A program made the position numbers and the translations under genes. From Altererythrobacter sp. C41 (GTDB taxonomy: Bacteria > Pseudomonadota > Alphaproteobacteria > Sphingomonadales > Sphingomonadaceae), in the NCBI RefSeq assembly GCF_016803135.1, contig NZ_JAEVFE010000002.1, forward strand, positions 1-64,000: a DNA stretch of 64,000 nt, in the 5' to 3' direction. Below the pieces are notes generated by a model. The model worked only from the letters and a program-made list of their open reading frames with translations, did no database searches and was not told where the DNA came from. Below, in pieces: positions 56,540 to 64,000 of this stretch (position 1 is its first letter; each line of letters starts with the position of its first letter).

Positions 56540-57801
56540 GCGGCCGCGTCTCCCCGAGTCCCCGCGAAGGCGGGGACCTCAGGCCACCCGCCGGGCGCCA
56601 GCGGCCCGAGGCCCCGGCCTTCGCCGGGGCTCGCGATGTTCGCAGCGACTTCCCCGGCCTGGTGACCGCAGAGGGCAAGCCGTGGCACTATCTCGACACG
56701 GCCGCCACGGCGCAGAAGCCCAATCAGGTGATCGACGCCGTCTCCCGCGCGATCGGAGCCGACTACGCCACGGTCCATCGCGGGGTTTACACGCGCTCGG
56801 CCGAGATGACGCTCGGCTACGAAGCGGCGCGGCGGCGCGTCGCGGGCTTTATCGGCGGGCGCGAGGAGGAACTGGTCTTCACTCGCGGCGCGACCGAGGC
56901 GATCAACCTCGTCGCCTACAGCTACCCGCATAAGGGCCGCGTGCTGCTGTCCACGCTGGAGCATCACTCGAACATCGTTCCCTGGCAACTCGCGGGCTGG
57001 CAGGTCGACGTCTGCCCGCTGACCGAGGACGGCAGGATAGATCTCGACGCGGCCGAGCGCATGCTGACGAAGGACCACACGATGGTCGCCTTCGCGCATA
57101 TCTCGAACGTGCTCGGCTCGGTGCTGGACGCGAAGCGCGCGGCGGAGCTGGCGCACGCGGTGGGCGCGAAGCTGCTGCTCGACGGGTGCCAGGCCGTTCC
57201 GCGCCTTCCGGTCGACGTGGCCGAGATCGGCTGCGACTTCTACGCTTTCAGCGCGCACAAGCTCTACGGCCCGACCGGCGTCGGCGCGCTCTGGGGCCGC
57301 GCCGAGCTGCTCGATGCCATGCCACCGTGGCAGGGCGGCGGCTCGATGATCGAGAAGGTGACTTTCGAGCGCACGACTTACGCGCCCCCGCCGCAGCGGT
57401 TCGAAGCCGGCACGCCCGCGATCGTCGAGGCGATCGGCTTCGCCGCAGCCTGCGACTATGTCGACAGCGTCGGGATCGAGCGCATCCATGCGCACGAGTG
57501 CGCGCTGGTCGGGCATCTGCGCGAGGCGCTTTACGGTATGAACGACGTGACGCTGTTCGGCCCTGCCGACAGCGCCGGAATCGTCAGTTTCGCGATGCGC
57601 GGGGTTCACCCGCACGATCTCGGCACCATATTGGACGAGGAACATGTGGCGATCCGCGCCGGACACCACTGCGCGCAGCCGTTGATGGCCCATCTCGGCG
57701 TCCCCGCCACCGCGCGGGCGAGCTTCGGGCTCTATTCGGACGAAAGCGATGTCGAGGCGCTGCTGCGCGGGATCGATCGCACCAGGAGGATCTTCGGATG
57801 A
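56536..57801 (+). CDS. sufS: Cysteine desulfurase SufS with repeat-encoded N-terminal insert
   Basis: A 421-residue group II cysteine desulfurase that supplies sulfur to SufB. PLP lysine in YAFSAHKLYGPTGVGALWG (about residue 241) and active cysteine in IRAGHHCAQPLM (about 379). The GTG at 56536 overlaps the sufD stop. Residues about 8-33 (SPREGGDLRPPAGRQRPEAP...) are translated from the palindromic repeat at 56556-56633, after which the normal start region DVRSDFPGLVTAEGKPWHYLDTAATAQKP begins. If the insert is not translated, no ATG/GTG/TTG earlier than the family core is evident, so the fusion seems genuine. Confidence 0.93.
   Translation: MSGRVSPSPREGGDLRPPAGRQRPEAPAFAGARDVRSDFPGLVTAEGKPWHYLDTAATAQKPNQVIDAVSRAIGADYATVHRGVYTRSAEMTLGYEAARRRVAGFIGGREEELVFTRGATEAINLVAYSYPHKGRVLLSTLEHHSNIVPWQLAGWQVDVCPLTEDGRIDLDAAERMLTKDHTMVAFAHISNVLGSVLDAKRAAELAHAVGAKLLLDGCQAVPRLPVDVAEIGCDFYAFSAHKLYGPTGVGALWGRAELLDAMPPWQGGGSMIEKVTFERTTYAPPPQRFEAGTPAIVEAIGFAAACDYVDSVGIERIHAHECALVGHLREALYGMNDVTLFGPADSAGIVSFAMRGVHPHDLGTILDEEHVAIRAGHHCAQPLMAHLGVPATARASFGLYSDESDVEALLRGIDRTRRIFG
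56556..56633. repeat. Palindromic repeat inside the 5' end of sufS
   Basis: Hairpin-forming GTCCCCGCGAAGGCGGGGAC (56558-56577) and GCCCCGGCCTTCGCCGGGGC (56611-56630), the same arrangement as 7839-7917 between hemB and the M23 gene. It lies in frame within sufS. This is the only copy of the family found within a gene here. Confidence 0.88.
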
Positions 57802-58304
57802 CCGAAGCGAGCGAGAAGAAGAAGAAGGAATACGTGGCCGCGCCCGCGCCGAACGAGGGATTCGCGAAACCGCCGCGCGCGCGTGTGTCGGACGCGGTCG
57901 ATCCCGAGGAAACGATGGGCGCGAAGCTGGAGCGCAAGCGCGACTATCTCGAAGGCTTTCTGCAGAAGAAGCCGGAGGGTGTGTCCGCCGGCGCGCCGGG
58001 CGGTGAGCTCTACGAGGCGGTGATCGCCGCGCTGAAGGAAATCTACGACCCCGAGATTCCGGTCAATATCTACGATCTCGGCCTGATCTACGGCGTCGAC
58101 GTCGACGACGAGGGCGGCGTGACGATCACGATGACGCTGACCACGCCGCATTGCCCGGTCGCCGAATCGATGCCGGGCGAAGTGGAACTGCGCGCGGCCT
58201 CGGTGCCCGGCGTGCGCGATGCGGAGGTGAACCTGGTGTGGGACCCGCCGTGGGGTCCGGACAAGATGACCGACGAGGCGCGCCTCGAACTGGGCATGCT
58301 GTGA
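57798..58304 (+). CDS. SUF-system DUF59 (SufT-type) protein
   Basis: A 168-residue protein with a charged N-terminal extension (KKKKEYVAAPAPNEGF...) and a MIP18/DUF59 domain: LKEIYDPEIPVNIYDLGLIYGVDVDDEGGVTITMTLTTPHCPVAESMPGEV ... VWDPPWGPDKMTDEARLELGML. The conserved DPEIPVNIYDLGLIY and CP motifs are those of Fe-S assembly factors SufT/PaaD. Coupled to sufS by ATGA. Probably assists cluster maturation. Confidence 0.92.
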   Translation: MTEASEKKKKEYVAAPAPNEGFAKPPRARVSDAVDPEETMGAKLERKRDYLEGFLQKKPEGVSAGAPGGELYEAVIAALKEIYDPEIPVNIYDLGLIYGVDVDDEGGVTITMTLTTPHCPVAESMPGEVELRAASVPGVRDAEVNLVWDPPWGPDKMTDEARLELGML

Positions 58305-58308
58305 TTTT

Positions 58309-58452
58309 CCCCCTCCTCTTCAGAGGAGGGGGTCAGGGGGTGGTGGCGACCCCGGCCCTGAGCCGGGGGGAGCGCCCGCACCATCCCGCTGCGACTTGGT
58401 TTTGGCTGGCGCCAAAACCAAGTCTCGCTCCCCTCCTCTAAAAAGGAGGGGG
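58309..58452. repeat. Composite palindromic intergenic repeat (BIME-like), copy 2
   Basis: Starts with perfect palindrome CCCCCTCCTCTTCAGAGGAG... at 58309-58332 and ends with the CCCCTCC/GGAGGGG hairpin at 58430-58452. In between are GCACCATCCCGCTGCGAC and a 14-base-arm hairpin GACTTGGTTTTGGC/GCCAAAACCAAGTC (58393-58424) with TGGC loop. It has the reverse-complement layout of the element at 2427-2564. It separates sufA from the rest of the suf operon. Confidence 0.85.
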
Positions 58453-58465
58453 TTAGGAGAAGACG

Positions 58466-58822
58466 ATGACCGAGACCAAAACCCGCCAACGCCCCGCCGC
58501 CGTCGCGCTGACGCCGGCCGCCGAGCAGCGTGTTGCCGAACTGATGGCCAAGGCGCCCGAAGGCGCGATCGGCGTCAAGCTCTCGACCCCGCGCCGGGGC
58601 TGCTCGGGCCTCGCCTATTCGGTCGACTACGTGACCGAGGAACAGGCGTTCGACGAGAAGATCGAAACGCCGGGCGGCACGTTCTACATCGACGGCGCGA
58701 GCGTGCTCTACCTCGTCGGCAGCGTGATGGACTGGCGCGAGGACGATTTCACCGCCGGCTTCGTGTTCGAAAACCCCAACGCCAAGGGCGCGTGCGGCTG
58801 CGGCGAGAGCTTCATGGTTTAA
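58466..58822 (+). CDS. sufA: A-type Fe-S carrier (SufA-like)
   Basis: A 118-residue HesB/IscA family protein: VALTPAAEQRVAELM, TPRRGCSGLAYSVDYV and GACGCGESFMV give the three cysteines. Compared with ErpA at 43089, the GCSGLAY and ESFMV motifs fit the SufA/IscA branch. Last gene of the suf cluster, 161 bases after the DUF59 gene behind the composite repeat. Its 3' end overlaps the convergent gene by four bases. Confidence 0.92.
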   Translation: MTETKTRQRPAAVALTPAAEQRVAELMAKAPEGAIGVKLSTPRRGCSGLAYSVDYVTEEQAFDEKIETPGGTFYIDGASVLYLVGSVMDWREDDFTAGFVFENPNAKGACGCGESFMV

Positions 58823-59712
58823 CCTCGCCGGCGGGCGCGCCAGACCCGGAAGAGCACACCGGGCGCGGCGAGCACCGGGTGTCGTTCGCGCCAGGGGGTG
58901 ATCGCCACGGGAACGCCCGTGTGCCGTTCGATCTTCCATGCCGCGTAGCGCGCGGCCCCGTCGAAGGTCGTGCTCGCCTTGACCAGCCGCGCGAGATTGA
59001 GAGGCTTGCCGAAACGCCGCCGGCGCGCCCACCAGCTCAGGATGCGCCGCCGCGCGGTGGTCGAGAGGCGCGGGGCGAGCCGCTCCCCGTCGCGCGCGAA
59101 GGGGATGCCCTGCGCCTCCCAGGCGAGTGGCAGCAGGCCCTCGAAATGGGCGGCGTTGACCGAGAGGATCGAATCCTCCCGCCCAGGCTTCTCGACCCGG
59201 AACTCGGCCTGATAGGTCGCGCGGAACAGCGCGCGCCAGTAATCCCCCGCGGTGCCGCTCTCCGGGCCGAGCGCCGCAGCAAGCCGTGCCGCGGTCTGCG
59301 CCGCGCCGGCGATTGCGGAAACGACGCGCGGGCGCCATTCCTCGGTCGCCAGCCAGACCAGCGCGCTCGGCTGCACGAAGCGGGCCCAGATCGTCGTATC
59401 CCGGCTCTCACCCTCGGCCGCCCGAACGAACGTCGCGAAGGCCATCCGCGCGACTTTCGCGCGCAGCACATGCCCTTCGTGCTCCCATTCGTGATAGCTC
59501 ACGCGCGGCCAGATGCGCTCCGCCTGGCTGCCGGGTAGCAGGAGATAGAAGTCGAGCACGCCCTCGAGCTCGCCCGTACGCAGGTTCGATCCGTAGAACA
59601 GGGCCGCCGCAGCGTCGGCCTCCTCCGCCAAGCGGGCGGCGAAAGCAGCGACCGCGGGGTGAACTGCCGCCTCGAGCCCTTCCCCGATCCGCTGCTCCAG
59701 CGCTTCGATCAC
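58819..59712 (-). CDS. Tam41-like nucleotidyltransferase, putative CDP-diacylglycerol synthase
   Basis: A 297-residue soluble protein. LFYGSNLRTGELEGVLDFYLLLPG matches the nucleotidyltransferase core of mitochondrial Tam41 (YGSG...DF), followed by the same order of segments: VLRAKVARMAFATFV (Tam41 IKYGV region), TTIWARFVQPSALVW (AGR.QKP region), and RATYQAEFRVEKPGREDSILSVNAAHFEGLLPLAW (SY.GD.R...E...K...IV...F..LY region). Tam41 makes CDP-diacylglycerol from phosphatidate and CTP. The similarity is read by eye and is distant. GTG start overlaps the stop of the DAG-kinase-like gene (GTGA), which supports a lipid role. Confidence 0.6.
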   Translation of the reverse strand: MIEALEQRIGEGLEAAVHPAVAAFAARLAEEADAAAALFYGSNLRTGELEGVLDFYLLLPGSQAERIWPRVSYHEWEHEGHVLRAKVARMAFATFVRAAEGESRDTTIWARFVQPSALVWLATEEWRPRVVSAIAGAAQTAARLAAALGPESGTAGDYWRALFRATYQAEFRVEKPGREDSILSVNAAHFEGLLPLAWEAQGIPFARDGERLAPRLSTTARRRILSWWARRRRFGKPLNLARLVKASTTFDGAARYAAWKIERHTGVPVAITPWRERHPVLAAPGVLFRVWRARRRG

Positions 59713-60701
59713 GGGACGACGAAGCGCAGCTCGGGGCCGCTCGTCAGCCGGTAGCGTCCGGCGGGGAAGGCCTCGCCGTCGAGGATGATCTCGTCGCCCA
59801 CCGCGATCTCGATCGGATCGGCTGCGACGCGGTGGAAGCCCTGCTCGCGCAGCCGCTCCGATCCGTGCCCGCGGATGATCGCCGGCATCTGCAGCAGGAG
59901 CGCGCGCGCGGGGTGGTCGAGGACTGCGAGCTTGAGCCCTTCGCGCGGCTCGCCGAACGGGTTGAGACCGGCGGGAAACCGCTCGAGCGTGGAGGCGAGC
60001 ACGAAATGGCGCCGTGCCGGGTCGCCGGCCGGAACATGCGGCAGCGCGCGGCCTTCAGGACCGATTGTCAGCTCCATCGGGACGCCGCGGCGCCAGCGGT
60101 TGTTGTCGCTGCCGAGCAGGGCCTGGAGAATGCCCCAGCCTGCGGTCACGCCCACAGCGAGGCTGTCGAACGCCCCCAACCGGTGCGCGTCCTGCCCCGC
60201 GCGGATGCCGAGTGTGTAGGCACCGGCGCCGAAGATGAAGCCGAGCATCGGCGGTGCGGCGCGGTCGAGCGCATCGACGCGGACCGGCCGGCGGGCCACG
60301 CGGCGCCCGGCGGCGAAGGCGGCGATCGCGGCCCCGATCGTCCACCGGGGCGGCGCGCCGAGGTCGACGTTGAGGGCATTCGTCTTGCCCTTGGGCAGAA
60401 CGGCCACGTCCGGCCAGTTCTCCCCGAACACGTCCAGTCCGGCGGTAAGCACGTCGCGCACCGTGCCGTCACCGCCGTTGATCACGAGGTAATCGATCCC
60501 GCGTGCGGCGAAGCGGGCCAGCTCATCCTTCAGGCGGGCGGTGTCCGGCGGCTGGGCGACGAAGATGTTGGCCTTCACCCCGAGGTTCAGGTCCTGCCCC
60601 TTGTTGCGATGGCTGCGCGGGTTGTAGATCACGCCGACCGACGGCCCGGCCGCGGCAATGCGCACGTCGGGCGCGGGCAGTTTTGCGTCGACGGGAGTCA
60701 T
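59709..60701 (-). CDS. Diacylglycerol kinase family lipid kinase
   Basis: A 330-residue protein. The nucleotide-binding signature YLVINGGDGTVRDVLTAGLDVFG and VAVLPKGKTNALNVDLG is that of DAGK_cat enzymes (GGDGT; here PKGKTN in place of the usual PGGTGN). The N-terminus has VGVIYNPRSHRNKG. Such enzymes phosphorylate diacylglycerol or other lipids (YegS/BmrU-like). The altered PGGT loop suggests a different lipid substrate or specificity. Translationally coupled to the Tam41-like gene downstream. Confidence 0.85.
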   Translation of the reverse strand: MTPVDAKLPAPDVRIAAAGPSVGVIYNPRSHRNKGQDLNLGVKANIFVAQPPDTARLKDELARFAARGIDYLVINGGDGTVRDVLTAGLDVFGENWPDVAVLPKGKTNALNVDLGAPPRWTIGAAIAAFAAGRRVARRPVRVDALDRAAPPMLGFIFGAGAYTLGIRAGQDAHRLGAFDSLAVGVTAGWGILQALLGSDNNRWRRGVPMELTIGPEGRALPHVPAGDPARRHFVLASTLERFPAGLNPFGEPREGLKLAVLDHPARALLLQMPAIIRGHGSERLREQGFHRVAADPIEIAVGDEIILDGEAFPAGRYRLTSGPELRFVVP

Positions 60702-60783
60702 GGGGGCGCCTTAGCCGGATAGTGGGGCGCGGACCTAGACATTTTCGCTTCGTCGGGCCGATCCGCTCCTGTATCCTCGGCCC

Positions 60784-61995
60784 ATGCTCCATCCCGACCT
60801 GCTCGACTCCGCCCGCGCGCTGTCCGACCGCATCGTCACCCTGCGCCGCGCGATCCATGCCGAGCCCGAGCTCGGGCTGCACACTCCGATGACGATGGCG
60901 AAAGTGCGCGCCGCGCTTGCCCATCTGCCGCTCGAATGGCGCGAGGGTTCGTCTACGACAGGGCAGGTCGCGGTGCTGAAGGGTGCGCAGGCCGGGCGGC
61001 GGGTGCTGCTGCGCGGCGACATGGACGCCCTGCCGATGCGCGAGGAGACCGGGCTCGACTTCGCTTCCGCCATCGACGGGCGGATGCACGCCTGCGGACA
61101 CGACACGCACACCGCGATGCTCGCCGGCGCGGCCGAGTTGCTCGCGGCCCGGCAGGGCGAGCTGGCCGGCGAAGTGCTGTTCATGTTCCAGCCGGGCGAG
61201 GAAGGCTTCCACGGCGCGCGCTTCATGCTGGAGGACGGGCTGCTGGGCGGCAATGCGCACGGTCCGCTGCCCGAGGCGGCCTTCGCGCTCCATATCATGC
61301 CCAACGCGCCGCACGGGGTGCTCGCCGGCCGCGCGGGGCCGCTGATGGCCGCGGCGGACCAGTTCGACGTCGTGGTGACCGGCCAGGGCGGCCATGCCTC
61401 GATGCCGCACGACGCGCGCGATCCCGTGCCTGCCGCCTGCGAGATCGTCGGCGCGCTGCAGGCGATGGTTACGCGCCGCTTCAACGCCGCCGACGCGGTG
61501 GTCGTCACCGTGACCCAGCTCCAGGCCGGCACCGCGCACAACGTCATCCCCGACCACGCGAGTCTGCGGGGCACCATCCGCACGCTGTCGCCCCGCCATC
61601 GCGCGGCCGTGCGCGAGGCGATGGAAGCGGTCGTGCGCGGCGTGGCCCAGGCGCACGGGGTGGAGGCCGAGTTGACCGTGACCGAGGGCTTCCCCGTTAC
61701 CGTCTGCGACGAACGTGCAGTCGCGCTCGGCCGCGAGCTCGTTCACGGAGCGCTGGGCGAGAGCTCGTGGCGCGAACTGCCGGCGCCGATCATGGGTGCG
61801 GAGGACTTCGCCTACGTGCTGGAGAAAGTGCCGGGCGCCATGTTCTTCCTCGGCGTCGCGCCCGAAGGGGAGGACTGGCGCCAGTGCTGCGGCATCCACT
61901 CACCGCGCATGATCGTCGACGAGAGCGCGCTGCCGCGCGGGACCGCGATGCTCGCCGGCTGTGCCCTGCGCTTCTTGGAACGCGGGTTCGCCTGA
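60784..61995 (+). CDS. M20 family amidohydrolase (hippurate hydrolase-like)
   Basis: A 403-residue metal-dependent hydrolase: VLLRGDMDALPM, GRMHACGHDTHTAMLAGAA, MFQPGEEGFHGARFML, the dimerisation domain VVTGQGGHASMPHDARDPVPAACEIV and EDFAYVLEKVPGAMFFLG. The HDTH and GEEG motifs give the zinc ligands. Members cleave N-acyl amino acids such as hippurate or acylated peptides. Cytoplasmic. ATG at 60784; ends ten bases before the convergent MarR gene. Confidence 0.92.
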   Translation: MLHPDLLDSARALSDRIVTLRRAIHAEPELGLHTPMTMAKVRAALAHLPLEWREGSSTTGQVAVLKGAQAGRRVLLRGDMDALPMREETGLDFASAIDGRMHACGHDTHTAMLAGAAELLAARQGELAGEVLFMFQPGEEGFHGARFMLEDGLLGGNAHGPLPEAAFALHIMPNAPHGVLAGRAGPLMAAADQFDVVVTGQGGHASMPHDARDPVPAACEIVGALQAMVTRRFNAADAVVVTVTQLQAGTAHNVIPDHASLRGTIRTLSPRHRAAVREAMEAVVRGVAQAHGVEAELTVTEGFPVTVCDERAVALGRELVHGALGESSWRELPAPIMGAEDFAYVLEKVPGAMFFLGVAPEGEDWRQCCGIHSPRMIVDESALPRGTAMLAGCALRFLERGFA

Positions 61996-62004
61996 GCCAG
62001 ACGG

Positions 62005-62502
62005 CTACCGGCCGCGAGGAACGTACGGCTTGGGCTGTGCCGGGGCATCGCTTTCGTTCGGCTGTTCCAGAACTTTTCGAAGTAGAGTGACCATCGCGGT
62101 TCGTCCGCGCTCGGACAGGCTCACGATGACGCGCCGATGATCGAGCGGATCGGGAAGCCGTTCGATCAGCGCTTCGTCTTCCAGCCGGTCGATCAGCCGC
62201 ATCGCCGAGGTCGCCGTCGTACCGGAGACCAGCATGAGCTGCTTGACGTAGACGATGCCGCCCTCCTCGCCGTTGACGAACAGCTCGAGCAGTATGTCCC
62301 AGGCGTAGTCCTTCACCAGGCCGGGCGGAATGTGCTTGTCCACTTCCTTGCGGAGACGGATCATGTGACGGGCGCAATCGACGAGCTCTCGTTCGAAAAT
62401 CGTCCGGCCCTGACCTGCCTGCGCAAGGGATTCGACCGTCCGCCGCGAGGTGGGTGTCGGGCCGGCATGAAGGGGGATGATCCTGCTCTTCGAACTTTTC
62501 AT
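62005..62502 (-). CDS. MarR-like winged-helix regulator
   Basis: A 165-residue regulator with a winged helix: FERELVDCARHMIRLRKEVDKHIPPGLVKDYAWDILLELFVNGEEGGIVYVKQLMLVSGTTATSAMRLIDRLEDEALIERLPDPLDHRRVIVSLSERGR. The DHRRVIVSLSERG wing is typical of MarR-type proteins. The N-terminal arm is longer than usual. ATG at 62502. Transcribed after the MurF-like gene (48-base gap), so it may be co-expressed with it. Ligand unknown. Confidence 0.85.
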   Translation of the reverse strand: MKSSKSRIIPLHAGPTPTSRRTVESLAQAGQGRTIFERELVDCARHMIRLRKEVDKHIPPGLVKDYAWDILLELFVNGEEGGIVYVKQLMLVSGTTATSAMRLIDRLEDEALIERLPDPLDHRRVIVSLSERGRTAMVTLLRKVLEQPNESDAPAQPKPYVPRGR

Positions 62503-62549
62503 GATGATTTGTGTCAAATGCCCCGAAACAGTATTTAACAATTCGACTT

Positions 62550-64000
62550 CTAAGTGATCGATCCTTCTTTTGCCGATGCTATATCGGAAACCAACTTGTG
62601 CATAGCAGTGCTATGTGAACCTTTGAAAAGAACTGCGTCCCCATTTTTCAGATCATCTAGTAAAGAACTTCTTAAGCTTTGAAGATCCGAGGGGCGACTC
62701 GCGCGGATTTCTTCAGGGAGCTCCAACCAGAATTCGTCATACAGCGGACCGAGTGCATAGACCCGGTCGATGGGCTGCCGTGCCACGGCGGCGGCGAGCC
62801 GCGTGTGATACAAGCCGGCATCGGGGCCCAGTTCGGCCATTTCGCCCAGCACGGCGATGCGGCGTGCCGCGCCGGTCTTGGTGCCGAGCAGTGCCAGTGC
62901 GGCTTCCATTGAGCCGGGATTGGCGTTGTAGGCCTCGTCGAGGACGAGCACTCGCCGCCCCTCGATCTCGGCTTCGAATTCCCGGCCGCGGCCCTCCAGC
63001 GGGGCGAAGGTCGCCAGCCGCGACAGCGCCGGTTCGAGATCGCGGCCGAGCGCCCACAGCGCCGCGAGAACCGCCAGTGCGTTCAGCGCCATGTGTTCCC
63101 CCGCCGCGCTCAGCGCAAAGGCGACGTTGCGACGGCCGATGCGTGCCTCTGCGATGCGGGACGACGGGTCGTAGCCGATCAGCCTGACCTCGCATTCCGG
63201 CGTTCGGCCATAGTTGATCGCGCGCAGGCCGCGGCTTCGGGCGGCCATGTGGACCCGGGCCCATTCGGCCATCTCCCGGTTGAGAACCGCCACGCCGCCG
63301 GGGCGCATGCCTTCGAAGATCGCGCTCTTTCGCCGGGCGATCGTCGCGAGATCGCGGTGGTATTCGAGGTGCGCTGGCAGGATGTTGGTGAAGATCGCCA
63401 CGTCCGGCCGGGTCAGCCGAGAATTCTGCGCCATCCGCCCGATCGCCAGCTCCAGCGCGACATGCGGCACATCCCAGGGGATCGACGCGAGGTTCCAGGC
63501 GATCCCGTGCGGCAGGTTGGCGTTGTGGCGCGTCGTCCCGACCGCGCCGTAGCCTTCCATGGCATGCGCCAGCATCGCGACCGTGCTCGTCTTCCCGGCA
63601 CTGCCGGTGACGCCGACCACCTTCCCGCGCATCCGCTGGCGCGCGTACGCACCGAGATCCAGAATGGCCGTGCCGACATCATCCACCAGGAGCGAGGGGG
63701 CAGCAGTATGGCCGAGTTGCGCCGCATCGCTGCCGATGAACGCCGCGGCGCGGCTTTCGAGAGCAGGAACCTGTCTCTCCGGAACGCCGCGCTGCGCCCC
63801 CTCCGGCGGGCGAAGCGTGACCATGTCGCCTTCCCTGAACGTCGGCAGGAAGACGCACAGCCCGCCGGTCGACCAGTTTTCGGGCGGGCGCTTCAGCCAT
63901 TTTCCGCCCGTGGCCTTCTCGACATCCGGCGCCGTCCAGTGACGCCGCCCTTTCTCCGCGGGAGGGCGATGGACGGCGCCGTCTTTCCCGTCGCGCGCCA
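62550..64000 (-). CDS. MurF-like Mur ligase, 5' end beyond window
   Basis: At least 483 residues visible; the frame is open to the window edge and an N-terminal-domain-like HWTAPDVEKATGGKWL follows the edge, so the start lies outside. ATP loop VVGVTGSAGKTSTVAMLAHAM, then IFTNILPAHLEYHRDLATIARRKSAIF, LDEAYNANPGSMEAALALL and RIAVLGEMAELGPDAGLYHTRLA are those of MurF, and VLFKGSHSTAMHKLV closes the C-terminal domain. MurF adds D-Ala-D-Ala in peptidoglycan synthesis, but the location beside a MarR regulator and outside any dcw cluster, and divergent motifs, suggest a paralogue with another substrate. The 3' 150 bases are AT-richer than the surroundings. Confidence 0.85.
   Translation of the reverse strand, partial: ARDGKDGAVHRPPAEKGRRHWTAPDVEKATGGKWLKRPPENWSTGGLCVFLPTFREGDMVTLRPPEGAQRGVPERQVPALESRAAAFIGSDAAQLGHTAAPSLLVDDVGTAILDLGAYARQRMRGKVVGVTGSAGKTSTVAMLAHAMEGYGAVGTTRHNANLPHGIAWNLASIPWDVPHVALELAIGRMAQNSRLTRPDVAIFTNILPAHLEYHRDLATIARRKSAIFEGMRPGGVAVLNREMAEWARVHMAARSRGLRAINYGRTPECEVRLIGYDPSSRIAEARIGRRNVAFALSAAGEHMALNALAVLAALWALGRDLEPALSRLATFAPLEGRGREFEAEIEGRRVLVLDEAYNANPGSMEAALALLGTKTGAARRIAVLGEMAELGPDAGLYHTRLAAAVARQPIDRVYALGPLYDEFWLELPEEIRASRPSDLQSLRSSLLDDLKNGDAVLFKGSHSTAMHKLVSDIASAKEGSIT

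Overview
The window is a high-GC (roughly two thirds G+C by eye), gene-dense chromosomal segment from an alphaproteobacterium, most probably order Sphingomonadales (Erythrobacteraceae/Sphingomonadaceae type). Pointers are the hemE-oriC-type gene order, the CarD/7Fe-ferredoxin/SUV3-like helicase block, the DUF1491, DUF6489 and DUF815 families, the Rrf2-sufBCDS operon and small GC-rich palindromic intergenic repeats. No tRNA or rRNA gene, CRISPR array, prophage or intact insertion sequence was seen. Organism assignment is inference from gene content only.

Layout. 1-1.3 kb: 3' part of cysQ and a TauE/SafE transporter. 1.4-4.2 kb: a DNA-repair pair (ligase-associated exonuclease and ATP-dependent ligase) separated by a palindromic repeat. 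4.2-9.5 kb: DUF1275 membrane protein, DUF167 protein, gamma-carbonic anhydrase, two tandem GNAT acetyltransferases, hemB and an M23 peptidase. 9.7-13.7 kb: SUV3-like helicase, S4 protein, fdxA, carD with a clear terminator. 13.8-21.9 kb: envelope lipoproteins, tsaC/sua5, acyl-CoA dehydrogenase, DUF815 ATPase, a sorbosone-dehydrogenase-like protein, free methionine sulfoxide reductase and a glycine-zipper protein.

22-27.7 kb: the chromosome partition block mnmE-mnmG-rsmG-parA-parB, all on the minus strand, with three 16-bp parS sites. 27.7-33.4 kb: small proteins, dienelactone hydrolase, FMN glutamate-synthase-like protein, a low-GC aspartic-protease module and rho. 33.6-39.2 kb: hemJ, hemE, then a 321-bp divergent gap with DnaA-box-like sequences and an AT-rich patch that I interpret as oriC, then ppsR-like regulator, maf, aroE, coaE and dnaQ. 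Genes to its left run mainly leftward and those to its right mainly rightward, as expected of an origin with parS about 9-12 kb away.

39.2-52.2 kb: hpf, ptsN, thioesterase, cell-wall hydrolase, exonuclease III, erpA, CBS protein, Ca2+/H+ antiporter, acyl-CoA ligase, gamma-glutamyltransferase, pyrD and a DUF885 lipoprotein, with a possible small structured RNA between the last two. 52.3-58.8 kb: the SUF iron-sulfur operon (Rrf2 regulator, sufB, a DUF559 nuclease-like gene bracketed by two 89-bp repeats, sufC, sufD, sufS, DUF59 protein, sufA). 58.8-60.7 kb: a diacylglycerol-kinase-like gene translationally coupled to a protein that resembles the mitochondrial CDP-diacylglycerol synthase Tam41. 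60.8-64 kb: M20 amidohydrolase, MarR regulator and a MurF-like ligase cut by the window edge.

The most interesting points are the oriC/parS replication-segregation locus, the Tam41-like/lipid-kinase pair, palindromic repeats inside and between suf genes (one encodes part of SufS), a nested inverted-repeat element at 20.1-20.4 kb, and an orphan terminator with a structured leader at 50.2-50.36 kb.
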